NCBI GenBank assembly: GCA_965203755.1
Contig: OZ241910.1
Location: 124,001-188,000, forward strand
Reading direction: 5' to 3'
DNA length: 64,000 bases
DNA from: UBA6055 sp965203755
GTDB lineage: Bacteria; Chloroflexota; Anaerolineae; Aggregatilineales; Phototrophicaceae
Shown here: piece after piece, positions 41,590-50,795 of the stretch
Position numbering within the stretch: position 1 is the stretch's first letter
Layout of the letters: each line of letters opens with the position of its first letter
Made by a program: the position numbers and the translations under genes
The notes under the pieces: generated by a model
Database searches by the model: none
The model's input: the letters and a program-made list of their open reading frames with translations, nothing else
What the model was told of the DNA's origin: nothing

Positions 41590-43383
41590 ATGATGCTGTC
41601 GATAGACGAGATTGCTGTTCTTGGCATTATCCTAGCCTTGTTCGCCTTGATTTTTACAACTCGACTCAAAATCGAGTTAATTGCGATACTTGTACTGTTA
41701 ATGGTGAGTTTCAGCGGGCTTGTGCCGCCGGCGCAGGTGGTCTCCGGCTTCAGCAGTTCGGTAGTGATCACGCTTATCGGCTTGTTTATCATCACGCACG
41801 GGCTGGAAGAAACCGGTGTCATTCAATGGATTGCCCGCCGACTGTACAATTTTGGCCGCGAGTCCGAAGTCAAGCTGATTACCCTGTTCATGGCTGCCGG
41901 CGCGGCGCTCTCGCTGATTATGAACAATGTCGCCGCTGGCGCGGTCTTGCTGCCGGCAGCGGTGCGGGTGGCGCATAACTCGAACATACCGGTGTCGAAA
42001 TTACTGATGCCGATGTCATTCGGCACCTTGGTCGGCGGGATGGCGACCTATCTCACCACTGCCAATATCCTGATGAGCGAACTCTTGCTGACGCGGGGTT
42101 TCGCCGGGCTGGGCTTGTTGGACTTTATGCCGCTGGGCGGGTTGATTGTGCTGGCGGGCTTGCTTTATATGCTGGTGATTGGGCGGCGGCTTTTGCCGGC
42201 GAGAGGGTCGCTGAAAGACACTTTCAATCAGCCTAATCTGCAAGATACCTACGAGTTGGCAGACCGCCTGTGGCAAGTACGAGTTTTGCCGGCATCGCGC
42301 TTGGCTCACAAGACTGTGCATGCCAGCGACATCAATGCCAAGCTGGGACTGACTGTGGCGGCGGTCTGGCGCGAGCATGAGACGATTGCCATCCCCAAGT
42401 CGAGCCAGATGATTTATCCAGCCGATAAGCTGCTGATTGTCGGGCAGAAAGAACGGGTGCAGCAATTGCTGGACTGGGGCAATGAGCTTATTGCCGATGC
42501 CAAAGAAGCGGACAGCCGCGAATTGCCGATTGAACCTATCGAAATTATGATCGCCCCTCGTTCTGATGCGATTGGCAAAACACTGTCACAAATGAAGCTC
42601 AACCGTCAATCGGGTTTGCTGGCGATGGCGCTTTGGCGCGATGGACGCAGCTTGCATACCGATGTGCGTAACATGCCCTTGCAGGTTGGCGACGCCGTGC
42701 TGGTTGTCGGACAAGCGGCTGATATTCAAAATCTGTCGCATAACCCCAACTATATCCTGCCGGCTGGCGAATACTCGTCCAGATCGATTCAGACGCCGAA
42801 AGCGCCTTTCGCCATCCTCATCACCGCGCTTGCGCTGACCCTATCCGTCTTGAATATCTTGCCTTTGTCGATTGCGATGCTGGCTGCCGCCGCCGCCATG
42901 GTGATAACAGGATGCCTGGAGATGGAGCAGTTTTATGAGGCTGTGCAATGGCGGGTCATCTTTCTGGTCGCTGGCATGCTGCCCTTGAGCCTTGCCATTA
43001 CACAATCGGGGCTGGCTGCTCGGATTGGGGCGCTGATAGTGAACCTGCTGTCCGATTCGAGCTCTCTGCTCCTGATTGCCGGCATGGTGATGGCGACTAT
43101 GCTGGTGGTGCAGATTATCGGCGGGCAGGTGACGGCTTTGCTGGTGGGACCAATTGCGATCAATGTCGCTCTGCAAATGGGCGTCGATCCGCGGGCGATG
43201 TCGGTAGCCGTCGCCATGGCTTGTTCGATGGCTTTCCTGACCCCGATCGCTCATCCGGTGAACATCTTGATGATGGGGCCCGGCGGCTATAAATTCAGCG
43301 ACTTCTCTAAGGTCGGGCTTGGGATGACCATGGTAACACTCGCGACCATGCTGCTGGGTTTGGCGGCAATTTGGGGAATATGA
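41590..43383 (+). CDS. SLC13 family anion/dicarboxylate permease with two TrkA-C domains
   Basis: This polytopic inner-membrane carrier of 597 residues is related to ArsB/NhaD, CitMHS and SLC13 permeases. The first half has helices with IMNNVAAGAVLLPAAVRVAH (a family N-N motif). Residues of about 200-375 are soluble and form two TrkA-C/RCK-C-like regulatory domains (VHASDINAKLGLTV, then RSDAIGKTLSQMKLNRQSG). The second half has helices ending HPVNILMMGPGGYKFSDF. Typical substrates are sulfate, dicarboxylates or other small anions. Two adjacent ATGs (41590, 41593) are possible and the ribosome site is weak. Being divergent from the aldehyde dehydrogenase/lyase operon, it may move that pathway's substrate or product. 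Confidence 0.88.
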   Translation: MMLSIDEIAVLGIILALFALIFTTRLKIELIAILVLLMVSFSGLVPPAQVVSGFSSSVVITLIGLFIITHGLEETGVIQWIARRLYNFGRESEVKLITLFMAAGAALSLIMNNVAAGAVLLPAAVRVAHNSNIPVSKLLMPMSFGTLVGGMATYLTTANILMSELLLTRGFAGLGLLDFMPLGGLIVLAGLLYMLVIGRRLLPARGSLKDTFNQPNLQDTYELADRLWQVRVLPASRLAHKTVHASDINAKLGLTVAAVWREHETIAIPKSSQMIYPADKLLIVGQKERVQQLLDWGNELIADAKEADSRELPIEPIEIMIAPRSDAIGKTLSQMKLNRQSGLLAMALWRDGRSLHTDVRNMPLQVGDAVLVVGQAADIQNLSHNPNYILPAGEYSSRSIQTPKAPFAILITALALTLSVLNILPLSIAMLAAAAAMVITGCLEMEQFYEAVQWRVIFLVAGMLPLSLAITQSGLAARIGALIVNLLSDSSSLLLIAGMVMATMLVVQIIGGQVTALLVGPIAINVALQMGVDPRAMSVAVAMACSMAFLTPIAHPVNILMMGPGGYKFSDFSKVGLGMTMVTLATMLLGLAAIWGI

Positions 43384-43538
43384 GGTTTATTATTTATGTC
43401 ATTTTTGAACCCCAATTTTATCATAAGGCTTATCATCATCGGAATCCTAATGTGTTTTTCTCAATTCGCTTGACAATATATCCCTTATTATGTTAAAGTT
43501 CTAATAGTTTCGTAAAGTTTATAAAAAGGCTTATTTGT

Positions 43539-44609
43539 ATGGCTGTCGAAACTTCGTCCTCCAAACAGAAACCACACATTGACATCAAGGCCTCGGCTGA
43601 TACAGCATCAGGCTTTGTTATCCGCTTGCTTCTCATAACGTTGGTACTGGCTGTAGTCATGTCACTGGGGAATGTCAACATCGGTGCGATTGGGCAGGGA
43701 CTTGGCTATGCTTTGGTTGGCGTCGCCGTTTTCATCACCTTTCGGGTTTTAGGCTTTGTCGATTTGACTGTCGATGGCGCCTTTCCGATTGGCGGCGGCG
43801 CCTGTGTGATGCTTATCCTAGCCGGATGGAGTCCTGAAGCCGCGATTGTGGCGGCTTTTGTTGCCGGGGCGCTCACCGGACTGGCGACCGCGCTGATTGA
43901 CATCATCTTTAAGATTGAGGGCTTGCTGGCAAGCATTATTGTAATCACCGGCGCCTATACCATCAACCTGCATATCATGGGGGGGCGAAGCAATATCCCG
44001 CTGCTTCAGGAAGAAACTGTGATTAACCGTCACTCACAGAGCTTTCGCGCCTGGATAATCGAACAGTTTGGCGATTCGATGCGCCGGCAAGCCACAAATC
44101 TGCTGGAGATTATCATCTTCGGGCTGATTATGATTATTGTAATCGGACTCCTCTACTGGTTCCTGCGAACAGAAATAGGCTTGGCAGTCCGCGCCACCGG
44201 GAAGAATCCGCAGATGGTGCGTGCCACTGGCCTCAATCATTATCTGATGATCGTCATTGGATTGATGGCAGCCAATGGTTTGGCCGGATTGGCCGGATCT
44301 TTAGTGGTGCAGCAATTCGGTTTTGCGGATGTCAGCCTTGGATTTGGCTTGATTATCCGCGGGCTGGCGGCGGTGATTATCGGCGAACTGCTGCTGCGGC
44401 CACGGTCGGTCGGTCAAATGCTGATCGCGGCGGCGACCGGTATGCTGGTCTTTGATATCTCGCGGGCGTGGATATTCAGCGCCCTGAATCTGCCGCCGAC
44501 TGACATTCAGTTGGTGAGCGCAATGGTCGTGCTGGCGGCCTTGGGTACGCCAAGAGCGTTTGACCGCTGGAAAACATTTCGCAAGCGCCATAATCGCAAG
44601 GTAATATAA
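43539..44609 (+). CDS. ABC transporter permease, BPD_transp_2 (TrpY-like) type
   Basis: This inner-membrane permease of 356 residues belongs to the LivH-like group used by TrpXYZ-type importers. Its features are the early GYALVGVAVFITFRVLGFVD, DLTVDGAFPIGGGACVMLIL and TEIGLAVRATGKNPQMVRAT, the ATPase-docking loop. It is the first gene of the transport operon. A TTGACA hexamer at 43470-43475 lies 64 bases upstream, but the -10 at the right distance is poor. Its stop codon shares one base with the ATPase ATG (TAATG), so the two are coupled. Confidence 0.93.
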   Translation: MAVETSSSKQKPHIDIKASADTASGFVIRLLLITLVLAVVMSLGNVNIGAIGQGLGYALVGVAVFITFRVLGFVDLTVDGAFPIGGGACVMLILAGWSPEAAIVAAFVAGALTGLATALIDIIFKIEGLLASIIVITGAYTINLHIMGGRSNIPLLQEETVINRHSQSFRAWIIEQFGDSMRRQATNLLEIIIFGLIMIIVIGLLYWFLRTEIGLAVRATGKNPQMVRATGLNHYLMIVIGLMAANGLAGLAGSLVVQQFGFADVSLGFGLIIRGLAAVIIGELLLRPRSVGQMLIAAATGMLVFDISRAWIFSALNLPPTDIQLVSAMVVLAALGTPRAFDRWKTFRKRHNRKVI

Positions 44610-45388
44610 TGCTCTCTCTTAATCAGGTGTCAGTGACCTTTAATGCCGGTACCGCTAACGAAGTTCGAGCCTTGCGAAACCTGTCGCTTGAGGTTGAGGA
44701 TGGCGATTTTGTGACCGTGATAGGCGCCAACGGTTCGGGGAAGAGCACCTTATTTAACGTTATCGCTGGCGCAGTCCCGGTTGATGATGGTGTGATTAAG
44801 CTAGACAATGAGAATATCACCGATTGGCCCGAATATCGTCGGTCACATGATATTGGGCGAGTGTTTCAAGATCCGTCCATGGGAACTTGTCCCGGGCTGA
44901 CCATCCGCGAAAATCTATCGCTGGCGGCGATACATGGGAGACAGGCGAGACTGTGGCGGGATGTCAAAAAAGCGCAGGAAGACTGGTTTATTGACCAACT
45001 GGAACATGAGCATCTGGGATTGGAATATCGGCTGGATACGGATGTCGCTTTGTTAAGCGGCGGCCAGCGACAGGCAATTACCCTGGTCATGGCGACTTTG
45101 ATCACCCCCAAGCTGCTGCTGCTCGATGAACACACCGCCGCCTTGGATCCGAATGCAGCCGAGCAGGTCATCGCGCTGACGGAGGAACTGGCCGAACAGC
45201 ACAAATTAACGGTGGTGATGATTACGCACAGCATGCAGCAGGCCTGTACGCTCGGCAATCGGGTAGTGATGATGAATCGGGGCAGCATCGTGTTCGAGGC
45301 TGTCGGTGAAGAACGCGCGGCTTTGCGCCCGGCGGATTTGATTGAACGTTTCCATGCTTTGGAAACCTACGTTCAACCTTCGCACTAG
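44609..45388 (+). CDS. ABC transporter ATP-binding protein, TrpZ-like
   Basis: This ATPase of 259 residues is the energy-coupling subunit of the importer. Walker A is GANGSGKST, the signature is LSGGQRQA and Walker B is LLLLDEHTAALDP. The switch histidine is in MITHSMQQA. The glutamate of Walker B is followed by His rather than Pro (DEHTAALD), as in other members of this subgroup. It overlaps the permease stop by one base and is followed after 61 bases by the first of four binding-protein genes. Confidence 0.94.
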   Translation: MLSLNQVSVTFNAGTANEVRALRNLSLEVEDGDFVTVIGANGSGKSTLFNVIAGAVPVDDGVIKLDNENITDWPEYRRSHDIGRVFQDPSMGTCPGLTIRENLSLAAIHGRQARLWRDVKKAQEDWFIDQLEHEHLGLEYRLDTDVALLSGGQRQAITLVMATLITPKLLLLDEHTAALDPNAAEQVIALTEELAEQHKLTVVMITHSMQQACTLGNRVVMMNRGSIVFEAVGEERAALRPADLIERFHALETYVQPSH

Positions 45389-45449
45389 GTCTTGCGTAAA
45401 GTTATACGGCGGCTTTTCTGTAGGTTTATCAAGTTGTAAGGGGTTTGGT

Positions 45450-46724
45450 ATGTTCAAAAAACTGCTGTTGGCGTTTTGCTCATTGGCATTGCTGCTGGCT
45501 CCGGCGGTCATAGCTCAAGAAGATGAAAGACCAACGATTGCGATTTTGCGTTTCGGATCGCATCTTGGCGTGAATCTGACGGAAATAGGCATCTTGGATT
45601 CATTGGAAATCTATGACCTCATCAATGCAGAAGAACGGGCCGTGCTGGATGAATATCAAGACCTTGAAGGTGAGCAAATCAATGTCATCTGGGGCGATGC
45701 GAACTTTGATTTTCCGACTGTGACCCTGATGATTGCCAATGCGCTGGATCGGGGCGCGGATGTGCTGCTTACCCTGTCAACTCCGGTGACGCAGACAGCT
45801 GTGAACGCGACGTACAATATGGACAGCCCGCCGACGGTGCTCTTCACTTCCGTGTACAACCCCTACCGGAGCGGGATTGCGGATGCCCCCTGTATCAAGC
45901 CAGACCACGTCACCGGTTCGGAAACACTGACGCCTTACGCAGAAATTGTCCCCTTGCTCCTGGTGCAAGACCCGGATATGAAGAAGATTGGCACCATTTA
46001 CAATTCATCTGAAACGAGCGGGCATTTCGGCGCCGAAAGAATTGCCGAAATCGGGGAATCACTCGGACTGACGGTCGAAAGCATGGCTATCACCTCATTA
46101 GCTGATTTGCCTCTGGCGGCAGAAAGTATGGTTGACCGCGGCGTTGAGGCATTTCTAATTCCGACCGATATGATCACCGCACAGGGTTTGCCCCTGTTAA
46201 TGATGATTGCCAATCAAAACGGCATACCGATTTTCCATTCCTCGGTGGGTGGCATATACGCTGGCGCAACCATTAGCGCCGGCGCTGGCCTTTACTATGT
46301 AAAGGGCGTGAATATCGGTCATATTCTGGCAGCGCATTTGAACGGCGAGATTGACATCGCAAAGACCGCCATCAGCGTCACCAGCAACATGGCTGTCGGT
46401 GTGAATATGGACTTGGCGGTGATGCAGGATACTGAGATCTCGGAAGCCTTGGTGGCAAAAGCGGACTTCATTATCGAGAACAGAGAAATCCGGATGCCAA
46501 CGTTAGCATACCTGGAGGATATAGTGGTTTCGGATTCGCTTCGGGTGCTGGACAGCTTCATAGAGCAGCGCCCAATCGAGTTGTCGCCAGATATCATGTC
46601 ATACATGGAGGCGATGGAAGCATACGACTACAAAGCCGGCGGCGCGGCATTTCTCGAAACCCTTGTCTGTACGCCGGAACTCATCGCCGAGCAGCAGGCT
46701 GAACTGGACGCCGCCGGCGAATAA
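45450..46724 (+). CDS. ABC substrate-binding protein (TrpX-like), tandem paralogue 1
   Basis: This secreted binding protein of 424 residues is of the ABC_sub_bind family (TrpX-like, for aromatic amino acids or related compounds). A signal peptide (LLLAFCSLALLLAPAVIAQ) ends at AQ with no lipobox cysteine. The mature core has PTIAILRFG, INVIWGDANFDF, LTLSTPVTQTAVNATYN, DPDMKKIGTIYNSSETSGHF and FHSSVGGIYAGATISAGAG. The C-terminus ends CTPELIAEQQAELDAAGE, a tail shared by all four paralogues. The start at 45450 has AAGGGG 8 bases upstream. The four paralogues should all feed the single permease/ATPase pair. Confidence 0.92.
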   Translation: MFKKLLLAFCSLALLLAPAVIAQEDERPTIAILRFGSHLGVNLTEIGILDSLEIYDLINAEERAVLDEYQDLEGEQINVIWGDANFDFPTVTLMIANALDRGADVLLTLSTPVTQTAVNATYNMDSPPTVLFTSVYNPYRSGIADAPCIKPDHVTGSETLTPYAEIVPLLLVQDPDMKKIGTIYNSSETSGHFGAERIAEIGESLGLTVESMAITSLADLPLAAESMVDRGVEAFLIPTDMITAQGLPLLMMIANQNGIPIFHSSVGGIYAGATISAGAGLYYVKGVNIGHILAAHLNGEIDIAKTAISVTSNMAVGVNMDLAVMQDTEISEALVAKADFIIENREIRMPTLAYLEDIVVSDSLRVLDSFIEQRPIELSPDIMSYMEAMEAYDYKAGGAAFLETLVCTPELIAEQQAELDAAGE

Positions 46725-46809
46725 GCATTTAGCAGTCCAAACGCAGGGACAGTCGCCTATCGACCAACCTGCAAGTTTTCAGATCAAGTTATTTTAAGGA
46801 GAGTTTCGC

Positions 46810-48051
46810 ATGTTCAAGAAATTGATGTTGGGTATTGTTCTGTCATTGCTGTTGGCTCCGGCGGTTATGGGCCAGGACAATGACAATCCGACTGTTGCGA
46901 TTTTGCGTTTTGGGGAGGCGCCTACAGTCTTTGCAGTGGAACAGGGGATTCTGGATATATTGCAGTCCCACGGTTTCATCAGTGCGGAAGAGCGGGAAAT
47001 TATTGTCAGCCGCGGACATATTACACCCATGGGCGCTAGAGCGCGCACAGATCTGGAAGGCGAGCATATTAATATCCTCTGGGGAGACGCCAACTATGAT
47101 TTATCCACGATGAATCTGATAGTCGATCAGATGTTGGACCAGAATCCGGATGCGCTGGTCACGATTTCAACGCCGGCGACGCAGGCGGCTGTGAACGCGA
47201 CTATCAATATGGAAGAGCCGCCGACGCTGCTGTTCACCGCAGTCTACAATCCCTACCTGGCTGGCATCGCCGACGCTCCCTGCATCAAGCCGGATTACAT
47301 CACAGGTTCAGTGGCAGTGACGCCATACGAAGACATTGTGCCACTGGTGCTGCTGCAAGACCCGGCCATCAAGACAATCGGCACCATCTACAATTCGACT
47401 GAAAGCAGCGCCCGTTATGGTGCGGAACAAATTGTCGAAATGGGCCAAGCGATGGGCCTGACTGTTGAAGTCACTGCCGTTACCTCACTGACAGATTTGT
47501 CCCCAGCAGCAGAAGGCCTGGTAAGCAAGGGAATTGAAGCCTTTCTGCTTCCGGTTGATCTCAAGACCTCGCTGGGCATACCCATCATAGGCAAAATCGC
47601 AGAAGAAAACAACGTGCCTATCTTCCATTCCGGCATTGATGCGATATTTGGCGGCGCAACTGCCAGCGCCGGCTATTATCTCTATTTTGATCAGGGAATC
47701 AATGTCGGCCGTATCCTAACCGCGTATCTAAAGGGTGATATTGACATCGCAGCCACCGGCATCAGCATACAAACCAGCGGCATCAATGTCGGTGTGAATC
47801 TGAATATAGCAGCCGCCCAAGGCGTTGAGATTTCAGAAGAGCTGTATGAAACAGCTGACCTGGAAGTAGACGTCGATCAGGGTCTCACTCTCAGGACAGC
47901 AGAAGCTATAATGGAATACTCACGCATCTACGGGGAGAAAACGCTGGGAACAGAAGAGCAGCTGGCAGCCGACAGCGCCTTTGTCGAAACGCTTGCCTGC
48001 ACGCCGGAACGCATCGCTGAACAGCAGGCTGAACTGGACGCAGAAGAATAA
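46810..48051 (+). CDS. ABC substrate-binding protein (TrpX-like), tandem paralogue 2
   Basis: This paralogue of 413 residues has its own AAGGAG site before the ATG. The signal peptide is LGIVLSLLLAPAVMGQ. Compared with copy 1 it has an extra ITPMGARARTDLEGEH segment in the first lobe. The ligand-side residues differ: VAVTPYEDIVPLVLLQDPAI and FHSGIDAIFGGATASAGY in place of the copy 1 residues. Such differences are compatible with a different ligand. The tail is CTPERIAEQQAELDAEE. It begins 85 bases after copy 1. Confidence 0.92.
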   Translation: MFKKLMLGIVLSLLLAPAVMGQDNDNPTVAILRFGEAPTVFAVEQGILDILQSHGFISAEEREIIVSRGHITPMGARARTDLEGEHINILWGDANYDLSTMNLIVDQMLDQNPDALVTISTPATQAAVNATINMEEPPTLLFTAVYNPYLAGIADAPCIKPDYITGSVAVTPYEDIVPLVLLQDPAIKTIGTIYNSTESSARYGAEQIVEMGQAMGLTVEVTAVTSLTDLSPAAEGLVSKGIEAFLLPVDLKTSLGIPIIGKIAEENNVPIFHSGIDAIFGGATASAGYYLYFDQGINVGRILTAYLKGDIDIAATGISIQTSGINVGVNLNIAAAQGVEISEELYETADLEVDVDQGLTLRTAEAIMEYSRIYGEKTLGTEEQLAADSAFVETLACTPERIAEQQAELDAEE

Positions 48052-48136
48052 GCATAACGCGGGGCGGTTGATGACAATCGCCCCATTGCTGAATCCAGTC
48101 TTGTAAGTTTAACCAAGCTGTTTGAAGGAGTTTCCT

Positions 48137-49426
48137 ATGTTCAAAGAACGGCTGTTCGCGTTCTGTCTGCTGTTCTTGCTGCTGATTCCGATGGCAGCGG
48201 CGCAGGATGATAAAAAGCCAACGATTGGCATTCTCCGCTTTGGTTCCGTCACCGGGCTGACGCTGACGGAGCACGGCGTTTTGGAGGCGCTTGAGCTTTA
48301 TGACTTCATCAGCGCCGAAGAACGGGCGCAGATGGCTGAATATCAAGACCTTGAAGGCGAAAAGGTCAACATCATCTGGGGGAATGCGAACTTTGATATT
48401 TCCAGCATCAATTTGATTCTGGAAGATATGCTTGACAAGGATGTGGATGCGCTGGTGACGATATCGACCCCGGTCACGCAGGCGGCGGTCAATGTCACTT
48501 CGGATATGGACGACCCGCCGGCCGTGCTTTTCACCGCCGTGTACAGCCCCTATAAAAGCGGCATCGCTGATTCATCCTGCATCAAGCCTGACCATGTCAC
48601 AGGTGTAGAAACGCGGACGCCTTATGAAAACATTATATCCCTGCTGCTGCTGCAAAATCCTGACATGAAGAAAATTGGCATCATCTACAGTTCACTTGAA
48701 ACGAGCGGGGTTTTCGGCGCTGAAGAAGTCAGCGAGATCGGCGAATCGCTGGGCTTGACCATCGAAAGCACAGCTGTTTCCTCCATACCTGACATCCCTT
48801 TGGCGGCAGAAGGGCTAATTGCCAAAGGCATTGAGGCATTTCTCATCCCCATGGACACCATGACCACGCGGGGTTTGCCTACGCTGGCGCAGACGGCAGT
48901 TACCCATAACGTCCCTATTTTCCATTCGACTCTGGGCGGCGTCTTCAGCGGGGCAACCGTTAGCGCGGGCTCCACGCTCTACTATCTGCGGGGCGTGAAC
49001 CTTGGCTATATCCTGACAGCCCATTTGAACGGTGAACTTGACATTGCAACGGCTGGCATCCAGGCAGCTGATTTCATGTACGTTGGCATCAATATGGCTG
49101 TGGCCAGGGCGCAGGATATCGAGATTTCGGAAGCCTTGATGGCAGAAGCGGACATTGTGCTTGAGGCGGGCGGCGGATTTCGAGTGGCGGCTTTGAGCAG
49201 AATGGGGGGGCAGTCGACCATAACCATAGCGGAGGAGTTTCGCGTGCTGGTGGACATTTTAGGTCGGAGCGGCCAATTCCCAGTATCGCCGGAGATCGAG
49301 ACATTCCTGGAAAGGCTGCCATCATACGACTATGAGGCCGGCGGCGAGGCATTTCTCGAATCCATTTTGTGTACGCCGGAACGCATCGCCGAAGAGCAGG
49401 CTGAACTGGATGCAGCCGGCGAATAA
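48137..49426 (+). CDS. ABC substrate-binding protein (TrpX-like), tandem paralogue 3
   Basis: This paralogue of 429 residues starts at the ATG at 48137 with GAAGGAG 6 bases upstream. The signal peptide LFAFCLLFLLLIPMAAAQ is followed by PTIGILRFGSVTGLTLTEHG, closer to copy 1 than to copy 2. The second lobe has MTTRGLPTLAQTAVTHNVP and FHSTLGGVFSGATVSAGS. A longer C-terminal region (about 20 residues more than copy 2) precedes the common tail CTPERIAEEQAELDAAGE. Confidence 0.92.
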   Translation: MFKERLFAFCLLFLLLIPMAAAQDDKKPTIGILRFGSVTGLTLTEHGVLEALELYDFISAEERAQMAEYQDLEGEKVNIIWGNANFDISSINLILEDMLDKDVDALVTISTPVTQAAVNVTSDMDDPPAVLFTAVYSPYKSGIADSSCIKPDHVTGVETRTPYENIISLLLLQNPDMKKIGIIYSSLETSGVFGAEEVSEIGESLGLTIESTAVSSIPDIPLAAEGLIAKGIEAFLIPMDTMTTRGLPTLAQTAVTHNVPIFHSTLGGVFSGATVSAGSTLYYLRGVNLGYILTAHLNGELDIATAGIQAADFMYVGINMAVARAQDIEISEALMAEADIVLEAGGGFRVAALSRMGGQSTITIAEEFRVLVDILGRSGQFPVSPEIETFLERLPSYDYEAGGEAFLESILCTPERIAEEQAELDAAGE

Positions 49427-49486
49427 GCAGCGCTGTCCTAAAGCAGCGCATTGCAATGCTTTTAACTACATTAGGGAGGATTCAAA

Positions 49487-50677
49487 TTGTTCAAGAAATC
49501 GCTGTTCATGTTCAGCCTGCTGCTATTGCTGATTCCGGCGGCAATAGCTGAAGGGCAGGATAAACCGGTCATCGCTATGCTCCGTTTTGGTCCGCTGCCC
49601 CTAATCTCGCTAGCGGAAAAAGGCACCATTGATATGCTGGAAGTCTACGGTTTTATCAATGCGGAAGAGCGCGACGTTCTCTATCAACGCCAAGAGCTTG
49701 ATGGCGAAAACATAACGGTCATCTGGGGAGATGCAGGCTTCAGGTTTGCGGATGTCAATCTCATTCTGGAGGGCATGCTTGACCGCGGCGCAGACGCGCT
49801 GATTACAAGCACCACGCCAGTCGCGCAAGCCGCGGTGAATATCACGCTTAACATGGACGACCCGCCGATTGTGCTGTTCAATGTCGTATCCAACCCCTAT
49901 TACGCCGGCATCGCAAGCGCCCCTTGCATCAAGCCAAGACACGTCACCGGGTCACAGGCGCTCACGCCTTATGAACGGATTGTCCCCCTGCTGCTGCTGC
50001 AAGACCCTGATATGAAAACAGTTGGCACCATGTTCAATCTGAATGAAGCCAATGCGGTTTTCGGCGCCGATGCGATCACCGCCGTTGGCGAATCACTCGG
50101 CTTAACAGTCGAACGCACCGCCATCACCTCGGCGGCCGATTTGACTTTCGCGACCGAAGGGCTGGTGAACAAAGGGGTTGAGGCAATTATACTGCCGACC
50201 GAAGGCACAATGACACAAGGGCTGCCGGCTATCATGGCTGTCGCCAGCGAAGGCGGCATACCGGTGTTCTACTCGGCGGCCAACCGCGTCTTCCGCGGCG
50301 CTACCGTGGGCGCTGGTTTTCACAGTTACTATCAGGAAGGGGTCATTGCCGGGCGGATGCTGGTCGCCTATCTGAATGATGACATTAACATCGCGACCAC
50401 GGGCATCAACCTGCAATCCAATTTGGTTGTCGGCGTCAATCTGGATTCGGCGGCGGCGCAGGATGTTGAAATTGCGGAAGCCTTGATGGACTTGGCCGAC
50501 TTCGTGGTCAAAGACGGAAAAAGCGCTAACATGACTCCCGAATTGCCCGAAGTCGATCCTTATCTGCCAGAAATGGAATGGGAAGAACGTCAGGCGGCCG
50601 ACGCCGCGTTTTTGGAAAGCCTTGCTTGTACGCCGGAACGGATTGCCGAACAGGCTGCTCGATTAAGCAGTCAGTGA
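49487..50677 (+). CDS. ABC substrate-binding protein (TrpX-like), tandem paralogue 4
   Basis: This paralogue of 396 residues starts with TTG at 49487, which has GGAGG 7 bases upstream and gives LFKKSLFMFSLLLLLIPAAIA as signal peptide. No ATG fits better. It is the most diverged: the ligand loop reads FYSAANRVFRGATVGAGFHS where the others have FHS, and the tail is shortened to CTPERIAEQAARLSSQ. The rare start codon may lower its expression relative to copies 1-3. It ends 118 bases before the alcohol dehydrogenase gene. Confidence 0.9.
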   Translation: MFKKSLFMFSLLLLLIPAAIAEGQDKPVIAMLRFGPLPLISLAEKGTIDMLEVYGFINAEERDVLYQRQELDGENITVIWGDAGFRFADVNLILEGMLDRGADALITSTTPVAQAAVNITLNMDDPPIVLFNVVSNPYYAGIASAPCIKPRHVTGSQALTPYERIVPLLLLQDPDMKTVGTMFNLNEANAVFGADAITAVGESLGLTVERTAITSAADLTFATEGLVNKGVEAIILPTEGTMTQGLPAIMAVASEGGIPVFYSAANRVFRGATVGAGFHSYYQEGVIAGRMLVAYLNDDINIATTGINLQSNLVVGVNLDSAAAQDVEIAEALMDLADFVVKDGKSANMTPELPEVDPYLPEMEWEERQAADAAFLESLACTPERIAEQAARLSSQ

Positions 50678-50795
50678 TTTCACAGCCAAAAGCATCCGTT
50701 CAATCCAGATTCTGTTGAATGGGACCGCAGATTGACGGCGGCGGCTTTTGGGATCGCAAATCGGCGCTGCGCTTACACATACAAGGGAGCAGACC

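Noticed and set aside
43470..43498. TTGACA as a promoter for the TrpY-like permease
   Set aside because: No acceptable -10 lies 16-18 bases downstream. TATTAT and TATGTT are only 10-13 bases away.
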